Assembly (NCBI GenBank): GCA_003519685.1 | Contig: DOWG01000201.1 | Coordinates: 1-6,910 of the forward strand | Length of the DNA stretch: 6,910 bases | Origin: Lachnospiraceae bacterium | Lineage (GTDB): Bacteria; Bacillota; Clostridia; Lachnospirales; Lachnospiraceae | Reading direction: 5' to 3' | Shown: piece by piece, positions 1 through 6,765 of the stretch | Numbering within the stretch: the first letter of the stretch is position 1 | Layout: the number at the start of each line of letters is the position of its first letter | The notes under the pieces: model-generated | What the model saw: the letters and a program-made list of their open reading frames with translations, nothing else | Told to the model about the DNA's origin: nothing | Database searches by the model: none | Made by a program: the position numbers and the translations under genes

Positions 1-623
1 ATTTCCTCATATTCTGCAAGAATGTTGACTAAATTTTCCGGTATGATAATAATCGCATACTTGTCAAACAGTTCCACTGCCAATATATTTAATTTCTCTT
101 GTATCCGGTCTAAACTTCCGCTAATTTTACGGATATTTAATAATATTTCAATCCACGCACCCATGAAGGGTGGGATTACATCCTCTGCATAATGGTAATC
201 CCCGTCTTCATCATAACGAAGCCTTTGGTATGTTTTATATTCGGTACTTCCATAAGGAATCAAGTCATATAGCCCATGATGAGCCAAAAGGATATAAGTT
301 AATAATTCTTGAAAATAAGCAAACTTTGCTTTGCTGTGTTTTAAATTTGTCAGTTCCTGATCTGCACAAATCAAATCATCCAGGATGCGTCCTCCAGCAG
401 AAGAATGATTCACCTGTTGTTTTGTCTTATTGCGAATATAATCCTGGAAAAGCCGATCAGCTTTTCCTAAGTCGTGTAAGTAACCAGCTAATTTCATGAA
501 TGCTTCCATTCCAACATGTTGTCCAATATTTCCAGCCATATTACCTGTTGCAATTAAGTGAGATTCCAAAGTCTGTTCTAGTACATTTCCATTATTATTA
601 AATTCCAAATGTGCAAATATCAT
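1..623 (-). CDS. cas3: CRISPR-associated Cas3, N-terminal HD nuclease part (3' end beyond window)
   Basis: The first 207 residues of a Cas3 protein are present; the gene runs off the left edge. Cas3 is the nuclease-helicase that Cascade recruits in type I CRISPR systems to degrade the displaced DNA strand. The visible part is the HD (Cas3'') metal-dependent nuclease domain: an early His at 22, the HD pair in YLHDLGKADRLFQDYI (H50, D51), H73 in VNHSSAGG, and the His pair H115-H116 in LAHHGL. The helicase domain would follow but cannot be seen, so a stand-alone Cas3'' is possible. The ATG at 623-621 has a near-perfect AAGGAGGT at 628-635, four bases away. The gene follows a 573-bp gene-free region, so it is likely first in its operon. 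That order is typical of type I-C (cas3 then cas5, cas8c, cas7), but the subtype is only an inference. No CRISPR repeats are visible here. Confidence 0.88.
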   Translation of the reverse strand, partial: MIFAHLEFNNNGNVLEQTLESHLIATGNMAGNIGQHVGMEAFMKLAGYLHDLGKADRLFQDYIRNKTKQQVNHSSAGGRILDDLICADQELTNLKHSKAKFAYFQELLTYILLAHHGLYDLIPYGSTEYKTYQRLRYDEDGDYHYAEDVIPPFMGAWIEILLNIRKISGSLDRIQEKLNILAVELFDKYAIIIIPENLVNILAEYEE

Positions 624-668
624 AGGTACCTCCTTAAAATCATCATTCCATGTTATCTTATATAAAAC

Positions 669-695
669 GTTATATTGATAAGCTTTGTCTGTCAA
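669..695 (-). promoter_or_regulatory. Possible promoter for cas3
   Basis: On the minus strand a perfect TTGACA (690-695) is followed, after a 15-nt spacer, by TATAAC (669-674), about 45 bp before the cas3 ATG. The spacer is shorter than the optimal 17, and other AT-rich hexamers nearby could serve as the -10. It is the best sigma-A-like match in this leader. Prediction only. Confidence 0.4.
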
Positions 696-806
696 CCATA
701 TGTTTACTTTTTATTCCATGGATTTTTATCTGATTTAATTTTATTCCGTTTATGTTTTTAATTTCCATTTGTTTTATGTTTAAAATTTATGATAAAACAA
801 AAGCGT

Positions 807-969
807 AGTGACATATGCAAGCTTGCTTGTAATATGCGATCGGAGCTAAAGATCATGAACATGTTTTTCAAGTTCATGATATAATAAAAACGGAATGAAG
901 AGATATAAGCTTGCTTGTAATCTCCGAATGGAATGCAAGATTACGAGAGTTCTTTACTCATGATATAAT
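807..969. repeat. Two tandem ~80-nt structured intergenic repeats
   Basis: Two related units lie head to tail with a period of about 84-88 nt. Both contain AAGCTTGCTTGTAAT (819-833 and 907-921) and both end in TCATGATATAAT (874-885 and 958-969). Each folds into two hairpins. Hairpin A is at 812-836 and 900-924. Hairpin B is at 852-880 (a perfect 9-bp ATCATGAAC stem) and 940-964 (8 positions, one mismatch and one G-T). In hairpin A the arms differ between copies but stay complementary: CATAT/ATATG in copy 1, GAGAT/ATCTC in copy 2. That implies selection for, or copying of, a structure. The unit does not look like a CRISPR repeat and no ORF covers it. It could be a REP-like or miniature mobile element, or a structured RNA. 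Which strand matters is unknown. Confidence 0.7.
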
Positions 970-1096
970 TCTAACGTCATCAGTTTACTTAAGCTTGATA
1001 TGGATTGAAATATATTATCTTATATATTATTAACGTGTCATTTCGCTGAAATCTATATATTTCGACGGGATGTTATTTTTAATAATAGAATCACAC

Positions 1097-1140
1097 AAAA
1101 AGATAGATAAACATCTTTTGAAATGTAATGTTTATCTATC
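1097..1140 (-). terminator. Rho-independent terminator after the GH39 gene
   Basis: Read on the minus strand, a perfect 13-bp stem GATAGATAAACAT / ATGTTTATCTATC (arms 1128-1140 and 1102-1114, 13-nt loop) is followed at once by TTTTT (1097-1101). It starts about 57 nt after the GH39 stop codon and should end transcription of the cluster, separating it from cas3. On the plus strand no T-run follows, so it looks one-directional. Confidence 0.9.
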
Positions 1141-1196
1141 AACTTAATCCGTCTATAAAGTATAACGAACCATATAATAAAAATTTAAATTGTCTT

Positions 1197-2708
1197 CTAC
1201 TCTAGCCCGTAAAATTCCTTCTTATCAAACTCCCAGTAAGTATCTGTTATATCATTAACCGGAAGCAATTCCATCATAATAAGATAATTCCATTCGATAT
1301 CCATATTTACCGTTATTTTACCGTCCTTTGTAATGATTTTAGAATCAGATCTCAATGGATTAGCTGCCTCTTGTAGTATTTTCGTCTGTTCCTTGTTCAG
1401 CGTACGAGGCTTACCAAGATTGCTCCATGTCTGAGCCGCATTACCGTGTTTACCGCCCACTACTTTTGTGATGCAACAATATTGTGCTATTTTGGTAGGT
1501 AATGTTATCTCATAGGAAATGGTATCAAGAGCTTTTCCATCTCTGGGATCATGATAACTCCATCCTATGAGACAGTACCTGCCATCTTCGTCTTTCGTAA
1601 CAATAATATTATCATCGCGATAAATCAATTCCTTTCCAGCCTTAGAAAAGAATTCAAATGTATAGAATGTCGGTTTAGGAATTAAATAATTTGCAACCAA
1701 ACCAAAACCTCCATGAAATACCGCGGAAGGAACATCTTTTTCTTCAAACACATCACTAAATGTCCAATAAGAGTAATTCTCTGCATAATCTCCCGCTTCA
1801 CTTAATACTCGGGCAATAAAGGCTGCATTAAAGGTTGTGTCATGGACAGGGCATGTCGGATCATAGGAACTATTAAATTCCGTAATATGCAGTTCTTTAT
1901 CTTTTACGATATCATATTGATTCATGATATCTCTGGTAAGTTTTAACTCATCGATCATATCCGTGGCATCAACCATTTCCTGATAAACATAATGCCCTAC
2001 CAATTTTGGTTGTTTTGCCATATAGCAATGTCGTGTAACCATATCGATAGGCACCTTATTATCCTGGCAAAACTTAAAGAATGAATGTAACCAGTTCTCT
2101 GTATCCACGCCACAAATTGCAGGCCCACCGACTCTAAAACCAGAATCCACTTCTTTAATTGCACGGGCAGAATACTCATATAACTTAAAATATTCTTCCA
2201 TAGTACCTGCCCAGAAGCCGATATTTGGCTCATTCCATACCTCAATCGGCCAAGTAATGACCTCTTCCCTTCCATACCGATCAATCAAATGAGTTAAAGT
2301 AGCCTGTATAAGTTCTGCCCATTTATCATAATCGGCTGGCGGTGTTACATTTCCTTTCCAATAAAATACTGTTTGTTCTCCGCTTGCTAAAGCCTTGGGC
2401 ATAAAGCCCAACTCCAAGTAAGGACGAATATTTACTTCAAGATAATAATCAATAATACGATCCAGATAAGTAAAATTATAAAATGTAACTCGTTCCCCAT
2501 CCTTTTCAATCCCTCGGTAGATTCCGACATCGTCACAGAATAACCCATGTCCTCTGATATATGAAAAATTTATTTTCTCTTGTACATATTTTAAATGTTC
2601 TTGATATTCCTGTTGTAACGCCAAACCCATGCGACCGGTTCCCACCGAATAGGTTGCATAATTATGGAAAGGTTTTCCTGTATCAAATAGTTCTAATTGT
2701 TTTTTCAT
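1197..2708 (-). CDS. xynB: GH39 beta-xylosidase
   Basis: This is a glycoside hydrolase family 39 enzyme of 503 residues, a retaining exo-enzyme that releases xylose from the non-reducing end of xylo-oligosaccharides. The catalytic (beta/alpha)8 barrel fills roughly residues 1-330 and an accessory beta-sandwich the rest. The acid/base is E160 in EVWNEPN and the nucleophile E277 in HITEFNSS. As I recall, these numbers are the same as in Thermoanaerobacterium saccharolyticum XynB, which supports this start. An earlier in-frame ATG at 2729 would add seven residues (MDRRVLL), but it sits on top of the ribosome binding site AGGAGGG (2717-2723), which is 8 nt before the ATG at 2708. The start of the mature frame is therefore MKKQLELFD. 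No signal peptide or membrane segment is visible, so it is cytoplasmic. It is the last gene of the cluster, 186 bp after the GH51 stop, and ends 57 nt before a strong terminator. The symbol follows the family's usual name. Confidence 0.93.
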   Translation of the reverse strand: MKKQLELFDTGKPFHNYATYSVGTGRMGLALQQEYQEHLKYVQEKINFSYIRGHGLFCDDVGIYRGIEKDGERVTFYNFTYLDRIIDYYLEVNIRPYLELGFMPKALASGEQTVFYWKGNVTPPADYDKWAELIQATLTHLIDRYGREEVITWPIEVWNEPNIGFWAGTMEEYFKLYEYSARAIKEVDSGFRVGGPAICGVDTENWLHSFFKFCQDNKVPIDMVTRHCYMAKQPKLVGHYVYQEMVDATDMIDELKLTRDIMNQYDIVKDKELHITEFNSSYDPTCPVHDTTFNAAFIARVLSEAGDYAENYSYWTFSDVFEEKDVPSAVFHGGFGLVANYLIPKPTFYTFEFFSKAGKELIYRDDNIIVTKDEDGRYCLIGWSYHDPRDGKALDTISYEITLPTKIAQYCCITKVVGGKHGNAAQTWSNLGKPRTLNKEQTKILQEAANPLRSDSKIITKDGKITVNMDIEWNYLIMMELLPVNDITDTYWEFDKKEFYGLE

Positions 2709-2716
2709 CAATAATA

Positions 2717-2723
2717 CCCTCCT
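2717..2723 (-). promoter_or_regulatory. Ribosome binding site that fixes the GH39 start
   Basis: AGGAGGG on the minus strand lies 8 nt before the ATG at 2708-2706. The longer reading from the ATG at 2729 would place this site inside the coding region, and no comparable site lies before 2729. The shorter protein is therefore preferred. Confidence 0.85.
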
Positions 2724-2748
2724 ATCCATACTGATTAATATGGTATTT

Positions 2749-2892
2749 CTATTTCACTCTATAGCACAATACATTCCAGCTAAACGGTGACAAAAAAATT
2801 TTACCAGTAATCTTCACTTCCTTAGGATCAATTCTTTCCGGATTATCCAGTGAAATCATAAAGGGGCCAAATACTTCATCTAGCGGCTTTTT
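2749..2892 (-). pseudogene. C-terminal remnant of a lost gene, GH51-like tail
   Basis: Right after the GH51 stop, in another frame, an open stretch of 47 codons reads KKPLDEVFGPFMISLDNP, then ERIDPKEVKITGKIFLS, then PFSWNVLCYRVK and a TAG stop. It has no start codon or ribosome binding site. It reads like real protein: an alternating strand pattern and a closing SWNVL. The intact GH51 enzyme next door also ends in SWNVI, and such tails close the C-terminal beta-sandwich of GH51 and related glycosidases. The best reading is the last part of a second glycosidase gene whose body was deleted. The intact GH51 gene already has its own full tail, so this is not its continuation. Chance reading of a non-coding gap is the alternative. 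Family assignment is tentative. Confidence 0.5.
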
Positions 2893-2894
2893 TA

Positions 2895-4394
2895 TTAAAT
2901 ATGTAAGCGAATCACATTCCATGAATGCTTATTTAATATTGCTGTAGCTGAATCAATACCAACGTTTGTAACCCCATTATTATGTGGTACAACATTATCA
3001 GGCTTATCTACCGTATTGGTTGCTTTCATATCGTTATTTTCAAGAACAATATGCTCTATTAGTTCAGCGTTTTCGAATTCTCGCAAATCAATTTCTAAAT
3101 CAATATCATCTTCCAAGGAACGATTTACAGCAAATATAGTTAATTCTCCTTTTTCATCATTCATTACTGCAATCGTTTCTACATATGGTACATTTTTCAA
3201 ACGCTCTGTATCATATTTTTCGCTACTTACAACAGGAGCTAAAGCTACTCCTCTACCGTAATTTGAAGCATGCATAAACGGATAAAATATCGTCTGTGCC
3301 CATGCACCCCCTCCATTTTCTGTCATTATCGGTGCTATAACATTGACAAGTTGTGCAAGGCAAGCCATTTTTACACGATCACAGTTTTTCAATAGTGTAA
3401 TAAGAAGGCAGCCAGCAACCAATGCATCTTCAAAGTTATATACATCTTCTAATTGATGTGGTGCAATCTGCCAGCGCTCCAGTTTCTTATCTGCTTCATT
3501 ACTATGGAACCAAATATTCCACTCATCGAATGATAAATTGATTGTTTTATCAGAATGTTTAACCGCTTTCACATAGTCACAGATAGCTATTACAGATTTT
3601 ATAAAGTTATCCATGTCAATGGAGCAAGCAAGGTAAGCTTTCGTATCGTTTTTAGGGTTGCCATAATAATTATGAAGTGATATATAATCTACATAATCAT
3701 AAGTATGCTCTAATATCGTAGCTTCCCATTTACCAAAGGTAGGCATAAATAGACTTGAACTGCCACAGGCAACTAATTCTATACTTGGATCCAGCTCTTT
3801 CATAATCTTTGCAGTTTCACATGCAAGTCTACCGTATTCCTCAGCCGTTTTGGCTCCAATCTGCCAGGATCCGTCCATTTCATTTCCAAGACACCATACT
3901 TTTATATTAAAAGGTTCTTCAAATCCATGGGCTCGACGAAGATCGCTATAATAGGTTCCTTTTTGAAAGTTACAATACTCAAGAAGATTACGAGCTTCAT
4001 CAGGGCCTCTTGTTCCCAGATTAACTGCTTGCATTACTTCTGTATTAGCACGCTTTGCCCATTCTTGGAATTCATCAATACCTACTTCATTCGTCTCAAT
4101 AACATGCCATGCTAATTCTGCACGCCTGGGGCGTTTTTCTTTAGGACCAATCCCATCTTCCCAATTGTAACCGGAAACAAAGTTACCTCCGGGATAACGC
4201 ACAATCGGTATATTTAATTGTTTTACCATTTCTAAAACATCTTTTCTAAACCCCATATCATCTGCTGTTGGATGAGAAGGCTCATATATACCGTTATATA
4301 CGGCTCTACCAAGATGTTCAATAAAGGATCCATAAATTCTATTATCAATTTCTCCAACCGTAAAATCCTTATTGATTATTAACTTTGCTTTCAT
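2895..4394 (-). CDS. abfA: GH51 alpha-L-arabinofuranosidase
   Basis: This 499-residue protein is a family 51 glycoside hydrolase, a retaining enzyme that removes alpha-L-arabinofuranosyl side groups from arabinoxylan or arabinan oligosaccharides. The sequence shows the family's N-terminal strand (LIINKDFTVGEIDNRIYGSFIEHLGRA, given here only as positions 5-31), RYPGGNFVSGYNWEDGIG (66-83), the acid/base E172 in CLGNEMDGSW, HNYYGN (241-246), and the nucleophile E291 in SFDEWNIWF. The barrel is followed from about residue 385 by the C-terminal beta-sandwich that ends in SWNVIRL. Length matches the usual ~500 residues of Geobacillus AbfA-type enzymes, and there is no signal peptide, so it is intracellular. 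AGAGGAAG at 4404-4411 precedes the ATG by 9 nt. It lies between the GH120 and GH39 genes on the same strand, though both gaps hold gene debris. Removing arabinose exposes the xylose backbone to the two neighbouring xylosidases. Confidence 0.94.
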   Translation of the reverse strand: MKAKLIINKDFTVGEIDNRIYGSFIEHLGRAVYNGIYEPSHPTADDMGFRKDVLEMVKQLNIPIVRYPGGNFVSGYNWEDGIGPKEKRPRRAELAWHVIETNEVGIDEFQEWAKRANTEVMQAVNLGTRGPDEARNLLEYCNFQKGTYYSDLRRAHGFEEPFNIKVWCLGNEMDGSWQIGAKTAEEYGRLACETAKIMKELDPSIELVACGSSSLFMPTFGKWEATILEHTYDYVDYISLHNYYGNPKNDTKAYLACSIDMDNFIKSVIAICDYVKAVKHSDKTINLSFDEWNIWFHSNEADKKLERWQIAPHQLEDVYNFEDALVAGCLLITLLKNCDRVKMACLAQLVNVIAPIMTENGGGAWAQTIFYPFMHASNYGRGVALAPVVSSEKYDTERLKNVPYVETIAVMNDEKGELTIFAVNRSLEDDIDLEIDLREFENAELIEHIVLENNDMKATNTVDKPDNVVPHNNGVTNVGIDSATAILNKHSWNVIRLHI

Positions 4395-4423
4395 TAATTA
4401 TATCTTCCTCTCCATTAAGTTCT

Positions 4424-4583
4424 TCATATCATTGCAGGAATTAATTTAGATCCCGGATATCTTTTTACTATCCACTCATGTGCTCCCGGCATTTCTTCAT
4501 ATTTATAACCATGCTCCTTTCAACCTTTACTTCAATTCCATTGCCTCCCTTATTGGAGTCAGGTAATCCTTTATATTATCCAT
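4424..4583 (-). pseudogene. Remnant of an internally deleted gene, possibly an esterase
   Basis: The gap between the GH120 and GH51 genes looks like a collapsed gene. It opens with an excellent AGGAG (4591-4595) and, 7 nt later, an ATG at 4583 that reads MDNIKDYLTPIREAMELK before a stop at 4527-4529. Downstream, in another frame, 4424-4513 reads HGYKYEEMPGAHEWIVKRY then PGSKLIPAMI and stop. YEEMPGAHEW resembles the segment around the catalytic histidine near the C-terminus of CE1 / esterase-D-like esterases (pattern YEE-PG-HEW), a class often found in xylan clusters as acetyl-xylan or feruloyl esterases. A gene whose two ends survive and whose middle was lost, with frame changes, would explain both pieces. 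The residues after HEW do not look typical of the family, so the esterase call is weak. The 18-codon ORF could also be a real small or leader peptide. Confidence 0.4.
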
Positions 4584-4600
4584 AGTTTCACTCCTGTAAA

Positions 4601-6562
4601 TTATTTCAGCTTTCTTGGGTCAATATTATATATCTTATCTGGTTTCAACTCTATAAAAGGTCCCGGAACACGCTTTTTTGTATTAACACTATCACCAAAA
4701 AAATCTAATGAAGCCAAACTATCACTTCGAACTTCCTGTACCTTAGAAGGATCATATACAAAGCTACGTTTTTCTTCTTGATTTGCAAAGAATCTAGGAG
4801 CATCCTTTGCCGGTTTAAACTGTAATGTATAGTTCTCTGTATCGACATCTATCTCAAACCAAGCTTCCTGACCGGTCATATCAAATCCATAGAACTTTCT
4901 CCATGCAGATAAGTCAAGACATACTTCTGGTGCAGGATACATAACTCTTAAATAACCGCCTGTCTGTTTTACATACAAATTACCCTCTGCTTCATTTTTC
5001 TCCGTAGGCATTGTAATGGCAGCTTCCTGACATTTATAAAATATATTATTAAACAAACGAGCATTTCTTGAGGTACCGCCTCTCTCCATTCCTGACATAC
5101 GGAACGAAACAGGTTTAGCAAAATATCCAGCCCCTCTACATTTACCGATCAAATTATTGGCAATATAAAGATAATCCGTACCTTCTCCATAGATTGCATA
5201 TCCATTGACTACATTGTCCTCTACCAGCTTGTACCATCCTGAAGAACCTTTCTCTTTTGGTATTTTATCGGGATCAAATCGCCCTTCTATGTTCCAAAAA
5301 ATATTATTATCTATCCTATTAACATCATCTCTGGTACACTCTATAAAAATAGCTTCTCTCTGCTCTATTCCATCCAAAAATAAATTCTGCGTGATTCTGT
5401 TGTTTTCATTACCGCAGTCCAACCAGAGATGATCTGCTCGTATGGTCTTAGTAAAAATGTTTCTGCGAATCATGCTATCGATACTATTATGTATCTTGAT
5501 ACCTGCAGCTTCCCAAGAAAGCTCCATTTTTTGCCATCCGGTTCCCTTGATAAGATTATCCTCAATCAAGACATGTGTTGCAAAAAGCCCTGCAATACCA
5601 CACACTCCTGCATCATAAATCTTACATCTTCGTATAATGCTATATCCTATTTGCTGGCCCTTTATAATTTCATGATGCCAACATTCATTTCCAATATCAA
5701 TACCGACTGCATTCGACCAGTCAATCACACAATCCTCAATAATCCAATGATGACCTCTATAGCAAGAGATCGATCCCCGTTGTGGGACAGGTGCCCCCAT
5801 AGCTGCATGTGCGCAAGTTAGGCCTTTCACCTTAATATAGGATAAAAACGGTACTTCAGGTGCAAAGCATTGCTCTCTACAGGTGATTTCTATCTTATGA
5901 TTAGAAGGATCCGCATCACCCTCTAAACGAAAATGGATTGTTTGACCGTTTGCTTCCACCCAAAATGATCCTTCTTGCTGTGAAAGTTGGTTATATAATG
6001 CCACCTGATAAAGTGGTTTGCCATCACAAAAAACCATTCCACGTCGATTAAGGTATGTCGTCATATCTGTCTTTTCATACTCCATAAACAATCTATCATG
6101 TAAGATATTAACAGCACAAAATGGATTGTATCCCCTAAAAATATCCGGGTCTAATTTAATTTGCCATATTTGCACTAAGTCTTCATTTTCAATTTTATTA
6201 AAGCCTGGGCTCTTTCTCCAACCTGTACTCTTTTCAAACTGTTCTACAATTTCAGAGGCTTTTATCACAACTTCTCCATCGCCAAATGCCTCATAACATA
6301 TCATTTTATCCGGTCCCTCACCACTCTGTGCAGGCCGAACGCATTCTCTATATTCACCCCCATGGATTACGATACGTGTTCCTGGGGTGGCAATTGCAGC
6401 TGCTGCATTAATTGTTAAAAAAGGATGTTCCGCACTACCGTCATTATCATCAGAGGCGTCTGGATGATTAACCGAAACATGTATCTCTTGATTATAGTTT
6501 GAGGTGGCCTCCCAACTTATAAATTTTTTGCCGTTAGGTAGGCAATCAATCGAATCCTTCAT
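4601..6562 (-). CDS. xylC: GH120 beta-xylosidase-type right-handed beta-helix protein
   Basis: This 653-residue protein resembles family GH120, whose reference is XylC of Thermoanaerobacterium saccharolyticum, a retaining beta-xylosidase acting on xylobiose and longer xylo-oligosaccharides. The N-terminus has the beta-helix start DGSAEHPFLTINAAA (41-55) and HGGEYRECVRP (67-77). Coils with IIEDCVIDWSNAVGIDIGNE (274-293), IIRRCKIYDAGVCGIAG (309-325) and VLIEDNLI (331-338) follow. By comparison with XylC as I recall it, E351 in WEAAGIKIH, D382 in LWLDC (nucleophile) and E408 in FIECTRDD (acid/base) match its E353, D382 and E405. The D-to-E spacing is three residues longer and the flanks differ (WLDC for WLDW, ECTRDD for EVSHGP), so substrate use may differ. 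A beta-rich C-terminal part (about 540-653) ends the protein. AGGAG at 6569-6573 precedes the ATG by 6 nt. No signal peptide is visible, so it is cytoplasmic. It is the first gene of the cluster in the window. Confidence 0.82.
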   Translation of the reverse strand: MKDSIDCLPNGKKFISWEATSNYNQEIHVSVNHPDASDDNDGSAEHPFLTINAAAAIATPGTRIVIHGGEYRECVRPAQSGEGPDKMICYEAFGDGEVVIKASEIVEQFEKSTGWRKSPGFNKIENEDLVQIWQIKLDPDIFRGYNPFCAVNILHDRLFMEYEKTDMTTYLNRRGMVFCDGKPLYQVALYNQLSQQEGSFWVEANGQTIHFRLEGDADPSNHKIEITCREQCFAPEVPFLSYIKVKGLTCAHAAMGAPVPQRGSISCYRGHHWIIEDCVIDWSNAVGIDIGNECWHHEIIKGQQIGYSIIRRCKIYDAGVCGIAGLFATHVLIEDNLIKGTGWQKMELSWEAAGIKIHNSIDSMIRRNIFTKTIRADHLWLDCGNENNRITQNLFLDGIEQREAIFIECTRDDVNRIDNNIFWNIEGRFDPDKIPKEKGSSGWYKLVEDNVVNGYAIYGEGTDYLYIANNLIGKCRGAGYFAKPVSFRMSGMERGGTSRNARLFNNIFYKCQEAAITMPTEKNEAEGNLYVKQTGGYLRVMYPAPEVCLDLSAWRKFYGFDMTGQEAWFEIDVDTENYTLQFKPAKDAPRFFANQEEKRSFVYDPSKVQEVRSDSLASLDFFGDSVNTKKRVPGPFIELKPDKIYNIDPRKLK

Positions 6563-6660
6563 AAATATCTCCTATTCTGTTAAGTTCTAACTATTATTCG
6601 AGGGTCAAAAGCTTTCCAAAAATAGTCTTCTTCAATTTACACAAATCAAGAAAATGATAA

Positions 6661-6712
6661 GCTACCCGTGACTGGACTTTCACCAGCTAGATTAGTGCTA
6701 TGCTGGGCGCAC
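6661..6712 (-). mobile_element. 5' fragment of a group IIC intron
   Basis: On the minus strand the sequence beginning at 6712 starts GTGCGCCCAGCATAGC and goes on with AATCTAGCTGGTGAAAGTCC and ACGGGTAGC. This matches the 5' end of group II introns (GUGYG start). It resembles in particular the class C intron of Oceanobacillus iheyensis as I recall it, which starts GUGUGCCCGGCAUGG and has AGUCUAUAGGGUGAGAGUCC. Class C introns insert just behind terminator hairpins, and here a terminator ends just before the first intron base. Similarity stops at about 6661. No later domains, catalytic domain V, reverse transcriptase or 3' end follow, so this is a truncated, inactive remnant in the leader of the GH120 gene. 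Confidence 0.75.
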
Positions 6713-6716
6713 CTAC

Positions 6717-6755
6717 AAAAAGGGGGCTGTCGCACTAAATATACGACGCCCTTTT
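6717..6755 (-). terminator. Terminator hairpin, target of the intron insertion
   Basis: On the minus strand AAAAGGGCGTCG (6744-6755) pairs, with bulges, with CGACAGCCCCCTTTTT (6717-6732) across an 11-nt loop and ends in a T-run. It would stop transcripts entering from a minus-strand gene right of the window. It also reads as a weaker terminator on the plus strand (stem then CTTTT). The intron fragment begins 4 nt after the T-run. Confidence 0.75.
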
Positions 6756-6765
6756 CACATTAATG

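Larger units (their letters stand above)
624..1196. other. Gene-free region between cas3 and the xylanolytic cluster
   Basis: No ORF with a credible start and coding pattern is present on either strand. The stretch holds the cas3 ribosome binding site and possible promoter, a very AT-rich low-complexity part (about 705-800), the two structured repeats (807-969), a further AT-rich part with weak hairpin potential (about 1000-1085), and the terminator of the GH39 gene (1097-1140). I see no tRNA, CRISPR repeat or recognised riboswitch. Confidence 0.7.

Noticed and set aside
170..499. Plus-strand open frame of 109 codons
   Set aside because: It lies wholly opposite the cas3 HD domain, whose motifs and ribosome binding site are clear; its own product shows no recognisable features.
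807..969. CRISPR array near cas3
   Set aside because: Only two units, with internal hairpins and no unique spacers of regular length between short identical repeats; the conserved part is diverged, unlike CRISPR repeats.
2749..2910. Programmed frameshift that would extend the GH51 protein into the following frame
   Set aside because: The GH51 protein is already full length with its own SWNVIRL tail, and an added second SWNVL tail would be abnormal; no stimulatory structure is evident, and the A-run (2888-2893) lies just past the stop.
6608..6621. Possible catabolite-repression (cre) operator, TGGAAAGCTTTTGA on the minus strand
   Set aside because: The central CG required by the CcpA consensus is GC here and the flanking CA is missing.
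6721..6740. GGGGGCTGTCGCACTA looks like the terminal inverted repeat of an IS1182-type insertion sequence
   Set aside because: The bases are one arm of a terminator hairpin with T-runs, no transposase or second end is present, and a group IIC intron at the expected spot behind the hairpin explains the site better.
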